The notes: a model not told the origin generated them from the sequence alone. 64,000 nt of DNA from Fragilaria crotonensis (GCA_022925895.1 JAKSYS010000012.1:1-64000), one strand, 5' to 3'; positions 22,838 through 33,546 are shown, counted from the stretch's first letter. Translations and numbers: made by a program.

Positions 22838-25056
22838 TTTTAGAGCGATGTCTGCACTTCACATCCAGTTTGCACATTGCACACTTTCGTCATCAAAAGA
22901 ACGGTTTGTACGGATATCTTCATACCCCAACCTCGGCATCATGAGGAGTGATGATGAGTCTTCCAAGACTCCAACACAATACAAAACAACCGGTACATTT
23001 ACCGGTAGTTACAAACAGTAGGGTACTGGAGTAGTACTGTAGAACCAGGTTAGCTACTAACGATAGTCATATGCAGGAGCTCAAGAAGGGTTGAGATTTT
23101 GATCTATTTGTTAGTTGATTCCCAACATCTACTGGTATCTTCTGCAATGAGGCTTGGGCTCTGGGCACCCATTGCTGACTCCTACTCTGATGCTTGTTCT
23201 GCCACTTTGCTTGGCCAGCATGGTATATGATGTGATGAAATGATGTACTACTAGTAAAATCTAGAATTTGTCGTTACGGAACTAGGTGGTCATGATAGTG
23301 CGTACTAAAATCTCTCAAGACATTGTTGCATTTGTCCCTCCCACCAGGAGGATGCATGACTGAGAACAAACAGAAAGTTGCAGCTGCTTTATGAAAACAT
23401 ATTTGTCACCAGCATACGTGATGACATGATGTTGCTTGCTTGCAGCAGCGCAGATGGTTGTGGGACTCAACCAATTTTGTTGGTTACTGATATACCAACA
23501 AACATGAACTAATTATCGGGTTCTGAATGAAATGCCTCAACATTGTCTGCTTACGCAGTGGTTGTGATAACATCTCGGGATGATTGTGAAAAGGAATTGA
23601 TGCAGGTATGTTATTTCCTACTGAACTTGGTGAGTTGTTCTGGTGGTAAGAAAGATCAGCCACTGTCTACACCAAGAAGGCTGATGGGGGTGTAAAGAGT
23701 TCCAGCCAGCATGTTGGGAAGGATGTTTCAACACCAGAACAAAAGGCGCAAACAAGGACCTCATGAATTGGAGGAAGGCACCAGCACTTGTTGTATTTGC
23801 CATCCAAAGGTGCAGATAGTGAATACACGGATGTTGAACAACTCCTGCGCCTCTTGAAAAAAGTAGGCTAGTATCTTTCTTGATTTGAGAATATATATGT
23901 TAAAATGTTACGGTTCCACTTTTGAATAGTAGAAAGTGGTTGTCAACATGTACTATGACAGCCAACGTTGATGACTAAACAGATAATCAGCAAGTTGCGG
24001 CTTTGATTGAAAGCAATGTTTTCTAAATAGTAGACTGCTGGGTTCTGGTTTGGCCTTCAAGTTTTGTCCTTGATAAGGGAGTGGCTGTAAGGCCGTGGGA
24101 GCCTGGTTGAAAACAAAAACAAAAATTTCGTCTCTTTTTTTGTCCCGTAAGCATAGAGAGGACATGGGACTTTCGACTGACAACGGTTTCAATTCTATTT
24201 TGTAGAAAAATTGAACGTGAGTATTCTACGATAAAACGATACTGTGGTATTTATACTGGAGTACTGGAGTACCATTCCAAACACTAAAAATTCATTAAAT
24301 TTATATCAACGCGACTCGCCAGAAACAGCGAGAACTGAGAGAATTTAACACTTTCAGGGAAAGATGGTCGTGGTTGAGGGCAGCAGTTTAAATCGTTGAG
24401 CGTGATGAAGTCATTCTCGCAGTTGTGTAGACGATGCTCGTGGATGACTACGACATCTGGTAGTCACATTGACGATTTCATCCGCCCTGACGCTTTATAT
24501 AACATCGATCGTCCTATATGATAAATGATAAGTATTCGAAATCGTATTGCCCTAACGACGGCGCGAAAAGCATACGCATTTTTGTTATTCGACCACGACC
24601 AGTGACATCCGGTCTGTATAGACCTTCCACGTCAACCTTATTACCAGACAGAGGTGCTTTCCCGGATGTCCATACGTACAAGTGAAAAACTGATAACGAT
24701 ATATATAAAGGCATTTAACACCTCAGCCACGGCTAATCTTAATCCCGCTTCCTCCGTGACCCACAAAAATACTTAGGATAAAGTGTTTTAGTATTACTCC
24801 GATTTGGAATTCCCATGAGTTCGGATCAAGACCACGAGCGCCGAAAAGTCATGAGGCCCAACTCGCTTTTGCTGTTGGGCTGCAGCGACAGGTAACAAAC
24901 GAACACGTGAGTTTATAAACACGAGTTTAGATACATAATTCATTCGTATCGGGCCTGAACTCTGCTGTGAGGAATCTACTCTATATTACTATCGTCTTGT
25001 CGCGTACAAGACTCTCGTCGACTCATTTCGCGCTCCCGTCACTTCGCACAAAAGCC
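22838..25056. other. Intergenic, no supported gene
   Basis: About 2.2 kb with only short spurious frames. It contains the 5' flanks of the peptidase gene (left) and of the basic protein (right), with GTAC words near 22980-23040 and 24240-24290. No repeat pair or transposon end was found. Confidence 0.45.
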
Positions 25057-25989
25057 ATGATCCGCATTGGAAGAAAGAAAAGTGACTGCCTACAGCTCGA
25101 GGCACTGGTGCTTGATGTTGTCCTGGATCCACCGGCGCACGACTCCTTAGCCGGAAGTCAACGCCGTCGTCGTCGTCGTCGTCGCGGTTCAACGGGTATG
25201 ATCGAAGAGGTTGAGGCGGCCGAGATTCCCGCGGCGCCGAGACGACCTCTTCCTTCAGATTCGGATCCTTCGTCGCGTCACCGTGGATTACAACGTCGAG
25301 ACAAAAATGCACCGCGGAGGAGTCGTATTGACAAGAGCCACCTCCAAATCAATCGAATGGGTCTACCGAGGACGGCTGCGGCATCAACGGCCAAAATGAC
25401 TGATCTGCAACAGGAATCACCGGGTCTTACAGCCGACCTTACTCCCAACGATCTAGTAGAAGATGAAACGTTGGACATTTATTTTGACGTTATGAAACGG
25501 AGGTCTGATTTCCGGCGAAAGTTGCTTGACCTAAACGATCCCGACTTTTTTGGTACTACCGATCACTGTGCTCAAACTGTGTTTGCACCCAGTGGTAGTG
25601 TAGCGTCCGGTGCCATGACAGTTCGCACTGAACCGGCAATCCGACGATCCAAGAGTACAAGTAAGAGGAAGAAAATTACTGGTAGAAAGAAGGAATCGAG
25701 CTGGAGGAATGACGACTCGTCCAAGCTACCGCGTCGAGTGTATGCACAAATTGAATTTGAGCAAGACAGATCGGACGTGAAGTTTTGGAAACTACGTTCC
25801 AGCGGCAACGACGAAAAGACTGAGCTACCGGGAGATGACAGTTTTGGCGACAACATCCAACCACACGCCAAGTACATTCCTTCTGAGAAGAAACGCGATT
25901 ATGAGCCGGAAGATGCATCGAAAATGTCAAAGCAATCACTGCAAAAATCAAAACTGGCATTCAAGAGGTTCTCAAATTCAGCGGCTTGA
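25057..25989 (+). CDS. Basic, low-complexity protein of unknown function
   Basis: An intact frame of 310 residues runs from ATG at 25057 (MIRIGRKKSDCLQLEALVLD). I do not recognise the family. It is strongly basic and predicted mostly disordered. A run of eight arginines is encoded by a CGT-type trinucleotide repeat (about 25165-25188). The most ordered-looking part is near residues 145-180 (DLVEDETLDIYFDVMKRRSDFRRKLLDL). Several Lys/Arg clusters (KRKKITGRKKES) could act as nuclear signals. The frame is open a further 90 nt upstream without an ATG. The length without stops and the charge pattern support a real gene, but no function can be offered. Confidence 0.6.
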   Translation: MIRIGRKKSDCLQLEALVLDVVLDPPAHDSLAGSQRRRRRRRRGSTGMIEEVEAAEIPAAPRRPLPSDSDPSSRHRGLQRRDKNAPRRSRIDKSHLQINRMGLPRTAAASTAKMTDLQQESPGLTADLTPNDLVEDETLDIYFDVMKRRSDFRRKLLDLNDPDFFGTTDHCAQTVFAPSGSVASGAMTVRTEPAIRRSKSTSKRKKITGRKKESSWRNDDSSKLPRRVYAQIEFEQDRSDVKFWKLRSSGNDEKTELPGDDSFGDNIQPHAKYIPSEKKRDYEPEDASKMSKQSLQKSKLAFKRFSNSAA

Positions 25990-26464
25990 GGTGTAAGGTG
26001 TAACGCTACAATCTAACAGTCCCTTGTAGCTTTCTTTGTCACTGTGACTTGACACATTTAAAAAAAAACACTCATAGTACAGTACACTTTAATACGGAGT
26101 ACTCGATTAACTTGACAATCAGCAATGCACTACTACATCCCTCTATTGCATGAAGTGATGAAGGTACCCTAGAACCAGTGGTGTTGTGCTTTGCCACAAC
26201 AAGGCTCCAGTTGGCGAATCCTCCATCAATATCAGAAGACCCAAGACATTGGTTTGGCACATCTGTGAATTCAGAAGATGCGCTTGTTATCCGGATGCTT
26301 TACCCTGCTTACCTGTTGCATCTGTCTGTCTTCTTGGGGGGGCACCGTCGAGCTCCGAGGCGGAGTGAAAAATGTGAATTAGGGCTGTAAACACCAGAAT
26401 CAGATTTGTTAAATGATGTCTCTCATCTGGAAGAAGGTTCATTCGATAGTCATATCCAGTAGCC
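25990..26464. other. Convergent 3' spacer
   Basis: About 475 bp between the ends of two convergent genes. An A9 run lies near 26060. Nothing else is recognised. Confidence 0.4.
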
Positions 26465-26929
26465 TTAGTACAAGTCATCGTCCCAATCTTCCAAGTCGCA
26501 TAGGAATTCCGATGCCACATGTTCTCCTGCGATCCTCCGTTGCCCTCCCACAAAATCACTGTTCTCGCTGGACGCACTCGTCACAGACTCACGATCGTCA
26601 TCATTTTCCACTTTTTCGTTCTCAAGAGAATCAATAATGCGCGCCAATAATGAAGTGCTTGGGTTTGTCGGTCCTTTGCCTGGTTCCCACTTCGTCGCGC
26701 ATTCGGCATCAAGATTGTCCACCAGCGATCGAGTGACAACAACCGTCATCATGAGATATTGCGTCACTTTGTTTGTGTGAGATGAAAGCCGCCACAGCAT
26801 CGTTCCAAGCTCTGACACACAGCGCTGAAGACTCTCCCGCGCGTTTGCGTGCGTCGGCTTTCGCATGTCTTGAAGAGACACTTCTTCCAAATCGTTGTCA
26901 GAATCCAGATTCAGCCGATCCGGAGTCAT
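26465..26929 (-). CDS. Small acidic protein of unknown function
   Basis: An intact frame of 154 residues opens at ATG 26929 with MTPDRLNLDSDNDLEEVSL and ends EDWDDDLY. A helical middle segment (LQRCVSELGTMLWRLSSHT, then YLMMTVVVTRSLVDNL) is followed by a Ser/Asp/Glu-rich tail. I do not recognise it. The coherent acid-helix-acid organisation, an ATG start and a terminal acidic motif suggest a real gene rather than a shadow frame. An upstream exon is possible. Confidence 0.5.
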   Translation of the reverse strand: MTPDRLNLDSDNDLEEVSLQDMRKPTHANARESLQRCVSELGTMLWRLSSHTNKVTQYLMMTVVVTRSLVDNLDAECATKWEPGKGPTNPSTSLLARIIDSLENEKVENDDDRESVTSASSENSDFVGGQRRIAGEHVASEFLCDLEDWDDDLY

Positions 26930-27852
26930 TGTTCAAAATCTTGCACAGAATCTTGTCTTCTTGGAACGAGGCAGTGGCTTAAGGTTATTGCGCTGTTGAT
27001 AGGCAGGATGAACAGCTTCACCTTGCGTGATGGAATATTATTATTGAGAAAAACCTTTAAAGGTCTATCGTTATCCGCATAGTACTGTATGTGCTGGATA
27101 TCCACTCAATGTGGGTCTTCCACTTCCCTTCGAAACGGGACACCAACAGATGCGTGTGCAATGCGACCACAGTCTCAGCTACTGGAGTTGTACTGGTAGT
27201 CGGACAGATGCCATCTGAATTCGTGACGAACTCTATTATTGCCTCCTCATTCCTGATTCACGTTTCCGATGCTCGTGATGAAACCCTCAGTAGTGTATCA
27301 TAGCAACAGGATGTCTACAGTTTACTGCGGCACTGGGATTCGAAAGAATGAGATACGAACTGTATGCACGCAGTATCAAGTTTTTCTCGGAATGCTTCAA
27401 GTTCGATATGTTTAGTACTGCACGTGGTACCATTATGCGCAGAACGCCCGTCGCACTACTTCGCAAAATTGGGCTTTAATCAAGCATCGAAAACGTCCAA
27501 CACTTTGACCGCTGACGACGTGTTTCATAATGTTGTCACGGTTGAACAAAAATTCGGCAAAGCAAAAAAATGTCAATCACGGAGGTGTAAAACGTACCAC
27601 TATGAGTAGTACGTGGCATACGGACAGTGGGACAGGAGTTGCTGTGTACTCAGTACTCGGAGTACGGCGTAGTAGTACGAGTACCCGGTACTCCAGACTC
27701 CAGACTGCAGTATATACTTGAACGCTTGAATGATGAACTTTGAACAAATCGACGCCACATGACATGCATACGGTAGACTACACCAGCAAGTACTTTGTAC
27801 TTTGTACTATCGTACTTTCATATTGTTTATACTGTAATACTGGTGTTACCAT
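26930..27852. other. Intergenic, left flank of the copia element
   Basis: No gene is supported. Dense GTAC words lie at about 27650-27710 and 27780-27820. The last five bases (27848-27852, ACCAT) are the target duplication of the copia insertion. Confidence 0.5.
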
Positions 27853-28151
27853 TGTTGATGATAAGGAGCGTACTGGCACTGATGACGGTGTTTCTACGGA
27901 AGAAGACAACAGTACGGATATCGTTTTACTAAATGAATTACCGAGCGAGACGTGGGTAGACGTCGTAAAGAAAGTAAGGCTCGGAGCGCGAGTAAGAAAG
28001 AGATGTGTTTCGAGAGATCATTCTCTCGAAACAATCCAATAGTAGAAGACTAGTTACATTGACTTTCTTCCTCTCCCGTTGTAGCGCCCATCGCATCAAG
28101 GTTACCATAGGTTCAACGCCTACGGGGTGCGGAGTAGCGAACAATCTAACA
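27853..28151 (+). repeat. 5' LTR of the copia element
   Basis: 299 bp, TGTTGATG...CTAACA. It contains the perfect hairpin at 28007-28032. If the transcript starts close to this hairpin, U3 would be about 27853-28015. Confidence 0.93.
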
Positions 28152-28165
28152 TTGTTTCGAGAGAA
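28007..28165 (+). promoter_or_regulatory. LTR hairpin and complementary primer-binding site (candidate self-priming signal)
   Basis: Within the LTR, GTTTCGAGAGA (28007-28017) and TCTCTCGAAAC (28022-28032) form a perfect 11-bp stem around a TCAT loop. Directly after the LTR end (28151) comes TTGTTTCGAGAGAA (28152-28165), where a primer-binding site belongs. Including the last LTR base it is perfectly complementary over 15 nt to TTCTCTCGAAACAAT at 28021-28035. The match extends beyond the hairpin arm on both sides. The 3' LTR keeps the hairpin at 33700-33725. Confidence 0.7.
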
Positions 28166-28199
28166 ATTAGCCAAGAAATCGACTCGATATTAAGTATTT

Positions 28200-28608
28200 A
28201 TGGACGAAGAAGAGGAACGAGATCTCATCAACGAACTTGAAGCCTTGAACCTCCGCACCGCTGAAATCATCGAGCAATTGGCAGCGAGGGACGTCGGTAA
28301 GCAGAATCGCAGGGGAGCAACGAAAACTCACCACGAGGTACGCGCCGTACCCGTCACGTCGGTATCCGCTACCGGGAACCCAACCAACCCGTCCGTCAAC
28401 GGGCTGAGGAAAGGGACCGCGTCGGATCAAGAACAAGGTTATCAAACCCGCGACCTGGCCCGTCGAGAGGCCCTGGATTAAGGAAGAGGCGCGACGAGCA
28501 ACCATAACTCGAGTCACCAGGGATCAGATTCACTTCGTGACCGATAACGGAACCAGAACTTGGAGGCCCCAAACAACCTCGAACGAATCGAGTAACACGA
28601 GAAAATGA
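28200..28608 (+). CDS. Leader protein of the copia element (one frameshift)
   Basis: ATG at 28200 opens an acidic helical segment (MDEEEERDLINELEALNLRT). The frame shifts by one base near 28415. The second part reads LRKG, RVRIKNKVIKPATW, then ATITRVTRDQIHFVTDNG, resembling a small beta-rich RNA- or chromatin-binding fold. It ends at a TGA (28606-28608) that overlaps the Gag start codon as ATGA. Diatom copia polyproteins often begin with such a segment. Its role is unknown; nucleic-acid binding is a guess. If the shift is an error, the protein is about 135 residues. Confidence 0.6.
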
Positions 28609-29609
28609 GTGCCTCAGTAAACACGGGAGCAGCCTCCGCTGTTAGTAGCATCACCGATGCCACCAGGACAAGCGGACGATCCACTGGAGGTCGAGGCCGC
28701 GGCGGACGGCGCAATCGCACTAGTGGCGCCGGCGGCACCAGTCGAAGCTCCACGAGTCGGAGAACCAGCACCTTCAAGGGTGCCACCGCGGACATGAATG
28801 CAAACGTCTTCGAGTGTTTTGAAGAACACGGAGACCGCCGCCAGTACGCGAGAACCGTCGAGGCGCTGGAAGGATACATGAAGAAAACAATGAAGTATTC
28901 GGAAGACTTGGCCCCATTGTTCGCACCGGAGATGTCCTTGCCGCGAGTCGCGTACCCAAGGGACCCGGGGCCTAACCCCAGCAAGGTGGAAGAAGCCATT
29001 TGGAACGAAGAGACGCGGGAGTATGTGAAACGTGCTCGGGCCCTCATCGGAAACCTCGCGACAGGCATGGCCGTCATCTGGGGACAGTGCAGTGAAGCAA
29101 TGAAGTCCAAAGTCAAGTCACACGGCCAGTTTGCCGAGAAATGGGCCGAGAACGACTGCGCGTGGTTACTTCACGAGATCAGAGCCGTCACACTCCAGTT
29201 TGACGAAAAGAAAAACCCATTCATCTCCCTCTTGGATGCGAGAGCGAGTTTCCTGAACTGCAAACAGGGGCAGACACAGTCTGCGGACGAATATATGGAA
29301 GAGATGAAGACGTGGATCGATAACATTGAGTATCATGGTGGGACAATCTCGGAAAGTCCCACCCTCATTGCCGATGTCGACCCCCTTGGCAACGCCCGTT
29401 CTGTTGAGGTCCGATCCGCGATGGCAAGGGACCGCACCATTGCCACCGCATTCATACGTAACGCCGACCCAACGAGATACGGGACACTTATCACGGAGCT
29501 GGCCAATCAATACGCTCGTGGAAAGGACGAGTACCCGACTGACTTAACCTCGGCATACGGTCTACTTGTGAACTACACGACCCCACAAATGCAGCGAGGG
29601 GCGAAATGA
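28605..29609 (+). CDS. Gag of the copia element
   Basis: 334 residues from ATG 28605. The N-terminus is Ser/Thr/Gly/Arg-rich (GRSTGGRGRGGRRNRTS). The body has the helical copia Gag core: WAENDCAWLLHEIRAVTLQFDE, then SLLDARASFLNCKQGQTQSADEYMEEM, then ELANQYARGKDEYPTDLTSAYGLLVNY. Gag forms the cytoplasmic virus-like particle. The frame ends at TGA 29607-29609, which overlaps the ATG of the next frame as ATGA (29606-29609). The zinc knuckle normally attached to Gag lies just after this junction in the -1 frame. Confidence 0.85.
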   Translation: MSASVNTGAASAVSSITDATRTSGRSTGGRGRGGRRNRTSGAGGTSRSSTSRRTSTFKGATADMNANVFECFEEHGDRRQYARTVEALEGYMKKTMKYSEDLAPLFAPEMSLPRVAYPRDPGPNPSKVEEAIWNEETREYVKRARALIGNLATGMAVIWGQCSEAMKSKVKSHGQFAEKWAENDCAWLLHEIRAVTLQFDEKKNPFISLLDARASFLNCKQGQTQSADEYMEEMKTWIDNIEYHGGTISESPTLIADVDPLGNARSVEVRSAMARDRTIATAFIRNADPTRYGTLITELANQYARGKDEYPTDLTSAYGLLVNYTTPQMQRGAK

Positions 29610-30347
29610 AAACAACTGTCCAAACTCGTACTGCTCCGAACCCCGAAACCAGCGCCATGACCTTTGTGCAGCGCAACGTTGTGGCCGGCACCAACGGAGT
29701 CACCCATGAGGGCATCACGTGCTTCAATTGCAACAACATGGGACACTATTCGGTTGACTGCCCCGAGCCGAGGAGCACTGGCACGGCTACGGGAACCACG
29801 TTGACTCAAGCGGCCTATGTACTCGCCCAGGCTGGTGCCCCCGGGATCCATCCGGACTGGGTCCTGTTGGATTCCCAATCGACCGTATCGGTGTTTAAGA
29901 ATGCATCCATGCTCACGAACATCCGACGCAGCCCGAATGTACTTCGTGCTATCACCAACGGTGGTCATCAGGACTCGTGCCTACTCGGTGATTTCCCGAA
30001 CCTCGGCCCGGTGTGGTATAACAGCGACTCCATCGCCAACATCCTCTCATTGTCCGAAGTACGCAAGGTGTGTCGCGTAACGATGGACACCGGGCTGGGC
30101 TGCCATGTGCGTGCATCGCCTGGATGGGTCCGTTATGAAGTTCGTTGAGCACGACAACGGTCTGTATGTTTTTGTGCCTAATTCTAGTGCCGACGTTACT
30201 GGTTACACCCTTGTCTCCACCGTAGCCGAAAACAAGCGCATGTTTACTCAGCGCGAGATCAGGAATGCCGACCTTGCCCGCGAACTGTATCGGAAGATTG
30301 GCAGACCCAACGAGGCAGAGTTTCAGTCTATCCTCCGCGCAACCTGA
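29606..30347 (+). CDS. Zinc knuckle, aspartic protease and pre-integrase region of pol
   Basis: ATG 29606 opens a frame with a CCHC knuckle (CFNCNNMGHYSVDC) and then the protease active site LLDSQSTVSVF, with Gln where most aspartic proteases have Gly. Diatom copia proteases commonly carry Gln here, as far as I recall. The frame moves by one base near 30110 into CVHRLDGSVMKFVEHDNGLYVF and then the pre-integrase region (ENKRMFTQREIRNADLARELY), ending at 30347. A further shift joins this to NLIRNCPVTPDDARRAL. The domains are complete although the frame is broken. Confidence 0.75.
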
Positions 30348-31560
30348 TTCGGAACTGCCCCGTCACACCTGATGACGCTCGACGAGCACTGATCATCTAC
30401 GGGCCGGACATTGCCGCCCTCAAGGGAAGACGACACACGCGCCCCCGGCTCCGCGTGCTCCAACCTTTGTTGCCGTGCCCCTACCGGCACCAGTCCTCCT
30501 TCACCACCGCAACGTTACCCTTTGCGTTGACCTTTTCTTTGTCCAAGGTCTCCCTTTCTTTCACACCATATCGCGCGACATTGGGTTCCGCACCGTTGCC
30601 CCGATTACGGACCGCCGCCAACCAACTTTGTGGCGAGAGTTACAGGCCGTGCTTCGCGTTTATCGCGACCGGGGCCTTACGATCCGTGACCTTCATTGCG
30701 ATCACGAGTTCGAATGCCTACGTCCTTCGCTGCTGCCTATCGTCATGAATGTTGTCCCCACCGATAGTCACGTTGGGGAAATTGAACGCTCCATCCGCAC
30801 CATCAAGGAGCGGTTACGGGCATGTGCCCACGGCCTCCCGTTCAAACGCCTACCGCGCCTCCTCATTACCCACATGGTTGCCGACGTCGTTCGTTGTCTG
30901 AACCAATTCCCTTTCCGACACGGCGTTTCCGCCACGCTCAGCCCGACCATCGTCACAGGTATCGGCCTTCGGACTATCGCACACTTACCCTTGAATTTGG
31001 GTCCTACGTGCAAGTGTTTGAGGACAATTCGCCATCGAACACCACCCGTGCCCGGTCCCTCGGAGCCATTACGCTGACGCCCACGGGTAACGCTCAAGGC
31101 GATTACTATTTCTTGTCCCTTGCCTCTGGCGCTCTCATCTCGCGACATCAATGGACCGCGGTCCCCATGACCGACGCAACCATCGCTCGTGTCGAAGCCC
31201 TCGCCAAGCACGAAGGGCTTCCCCCCCTTCAGGCCCGCGGTCTCGTTGTTGAATGGCGGCCGGATATGCCCATCGATGACGACGAGTATGATCGCGACTA
31301 CGACAGCGACAGCGACGACGATGCAAGGGACGACCCTTTTCCCCTCGACGACTATCCTGCAGTCGATGCGGCCGAACTCGCCGACCTCCTTGCCGATGCC
31401 CCTCCGCTTCCAGATGCGGCCCTCCGCGGCTCCCCGCGTTGGTGCAAGGAGCGCCGGACGCTTACGAGGACATCGATATCGAACTCATACCTCCCGGGGA
31501 CGCCTACGATGAAAACGACGACGACATGGTGTTCGAAGACAACGACGAACGAGAGGACGC
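30348..31560 (+). CDS. Integrase and linker region of pol (frameshifted)
   Basis: The integrase core has VDLFFVQGLPFF (first Asp), HCDHEFECLR (second Asp) and SHVGEIERSIRTIKERLR (Glu). The second-Asp-to-Glu spacing is about 25-27 residues, shorter than the 35 typical of plant and animal copia integrases. Another shift near 30970 leads to LEFGSYVQVFEDNSPSNTT and ALISRHQWTAVPMT, the integrase C-terminal part. A strongly acidic linker follows (DDDEYDRDYDSDSDDD). The integrase inserts the cDNA into the genome, leaving the 5-bp duplication seen here. Confidence 0.78.
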
Positions 31561-31561
31561 C

Positions 31562-31710
31562 GACAACTTGGATGAAGACCAAGGAGCGCCACTGCAGGAC
31601 GCCGACAACTTGGATGAAGACCAGGAGCGCCACTGCAGGACGACCAATACGAACGCGAGGACGTCGACAACTTGGATGAAGACCAGGAGCGCCACCGCAG
31701 AACGATCAAC
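31562..31710 (+). repeat. Minisatellite in the acidic linker of pol
   Basis: The word GACAACTTGGATGAAGACCA starts at 31562, 31604 and 31666, that is at spacings of 42 and 62 bp, and encodes repeats of DNLDEDQ. Variable acidic repeats of this kind suggest a disordered spacer between integrase and RT. Confidence 0.8.
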
Positions 31711-32111
31711 CCACGGATGCAGACCAAGGAGCGCACGAGAATCAAGGAGCGAACCACGCGCACTACCAGCTCCGACCACGAAACGACAGACAAGCGAATA
31801 GTTTTCGAAGTGCCATCGACCAACCACACAGCAACCAGTCGTACTACCCGCCGGTTCAGCTTTTTCAGAACGGACACGTAAACCGACAGGTCATATTCCG
31901 CTACGTATTGGCGCAGATGTCAGCCAAGGCAGCCATCCGACAACATGGAAAAGTTGCGGAGGACGCCCTTCTGGCCGAATTTTCTCAGATGAAGGACCTC
32001 ACAGTTTACGAACCCATCGACCCAGCAACCTGACCAGGGAACAAAGCGAATGGCACTAGAGCCATCAACCTTGTACAACAGAAGCGATGCGGGCGTTTCA
32101 AGGGAAGGACT

Positions 32112-33518
32112 GTGGCGGACGGACGCCTACAACGGAACCTCTACGACAAATCGGAAACCGCATCGCCTACGGTAGCTACGGACGCGCTCCTCCTCACCAT
32201 CCTGATCGATGCGTACGAGCGTCGTGACGTCGGAACGGCGGACATAGTCGGGGCCTATCTTAAGGCTCAAATGGATGATTTCGTGCTAATGAAATTTACC
32301 GGTGAGTCCGTCGACATTTTGTGCAAAATGGACCCGAAATATTTGGACTTTGTAACCATGGAAGGGAACACGAAGGTTGTGTACGTTCGATTGGTGAAGG
32401 CTATATACGGATGCGTGAAGTCCGCCCTACTATGGTACAACCTGTTCAGCTCCACCTTGGAAGAAATGGGTTTCGTGTTGAACCCTTACGATCCATGCAT
32501 TGCCAATCGAACCGTTAACGGAAAACAATGTACTATTGCCTGGTACGTGGACGACACAAAGATCTCGCACGTGGACCCGGAAGTGGTTACGTCTGTTATC
32601 TCCGCCATCGAACAGCGTTTTGACAAAATGAAAGTTACCCGAGGCAGGGAGCACACGTTCCTAGGCATGAACATCAAGTACACCGACCGCGGGACTGCCA
32701 TAATTTCGATGAAGGACTACCTGTTGGAAGCGATCGATGAATCCGGATTGGAGGTCGTACACACCGCGGCTACCCCCGCGCGGAGGACTTTGTTTGAGGT
32801 AAACTCGCGAGCTACCCCTTTGAAACCGGACCGTTTTGAAACGTTCCGAAGCGTGGTCATGAAGCTACTGTACGTGGCTCTGCGCGCACGTATGGACCTC
32901 CTGCTCGCGATTTCCTTCTTATCAACGAGGATATCCAAAAGTACAGTTGAAGACGAGGGCAAGCTCAAACGGGTGCTGGAATACATCAAGGGAGCTGCAG
33001 ACCTAGAGTATGAACTCGGTGCGGACCAACTTGGCAGTTTCACGACCTGGGTGGACGCATCGTATGCGACACACCCGGACATGAAGAGTCACACCGGCGG
33101 ACTTCTTTCGTTTGGGACCGGGGCACTAATGTGCAAATCAAACAAGCAAAAACTGAACACGAGGAGTTCAACGGAGGCTGAGGTGGTCGGCGCAAGCGAT
33201 TACCTCCCGAACACCCTATGGGTACAGCTTTTTATGAAGGCACAGGGATATCCCATGCAAAAGACGTATTTCGAACAGGACAACGAGAGTGCGATAAAAT
33301 TGGAAAAGAATGGTCGCGTATCGGCCGGCCCCAAGTCCCGCCACATCGACATTCGATATTTTTGGATCAAGGATCGAATTAAGAGCGCCAACGTGGACAT
33401 TCGTCACTGCCCAACGCTACGTATGATCGCTGATTTTTTTACGAAGCCGCTCCAAGGCAACCTTTTCCGACTTTTCCGCAGCGTGATCCTCGGACATGAA
33501 CACACCAACTCCTCCTAA
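32112..33518 (+). CDS. Reverse transcriptase and RNase H of the copia element
   Basis: A continuous frame of about 468 residues carries ADIVGAYLKAQMDDFVLM (first catalytic Asp), the YVDD box in WYVDDTKISH, and FLGMNIKYTDRG. The RNase H part has WVDASYATHPDMKSHTGG, RSSTEAEVVGASD, EQDNESAIKL and KSRHIDIRYFWIKDR. Upstream, at about 31890-32110, MSAKAAIRQHG...MKDLTVYEP and RCGRFKGRTVADG show the RT really begins near 31880, interrupted by an in-frame TGA at about 32030 and two 1-nt shifts. All catalytic residues are present, so this part could be functional. Confidence 0.92.
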   Translation: MADGRLQRNLYDKSETASPTVATDALLLTILIDAYERRDVGTADIVGAYLKAQMDDFVLMKFTGESVDILCKMDPKYLDFVTMEGNTKVVYVRLVKAIYGCVKSALLWYNLFSSTLEEMGFVLNPYDPCIANRTVNGKQCTIAWYVDDTKISHVDPEVVTSVISAIEQRFDKMKVTRGREHTFLGMNIKYTDRGTAIISMKDYLLEAIDESGLEVVHTAATPARRTLFEVNSRATPLKPDRFETFRSVVMKLLYVALRARMDLLLAISFLSTRISKSTVEDEGKLKRVLEYIKGAADLEYELGADQLGSFTTWVDASYATHPDMKSHTGGLLSFGTGALMCKSNKQKLNTRSSTEAEVVGASDYLPNTLWVQLFMKAQGYPMQKTYFEQDNESAIKLEKNGRVSAGPKSRHIDIRYFWIKDRIKSANVDIRHCPTLRMIADFFTKPLQGNLFRLFRSVILGHEHTNSS

Positions 33519-33546
33519 ACATCGCCATCGCACCGTCCGAGGAGCG

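Noticed and set aside
30768-31211. 147-aa minus-strand frame inside the copia integrase
   Set aside because: It is antisense to recognised integrase sequence and has no homology of its own.
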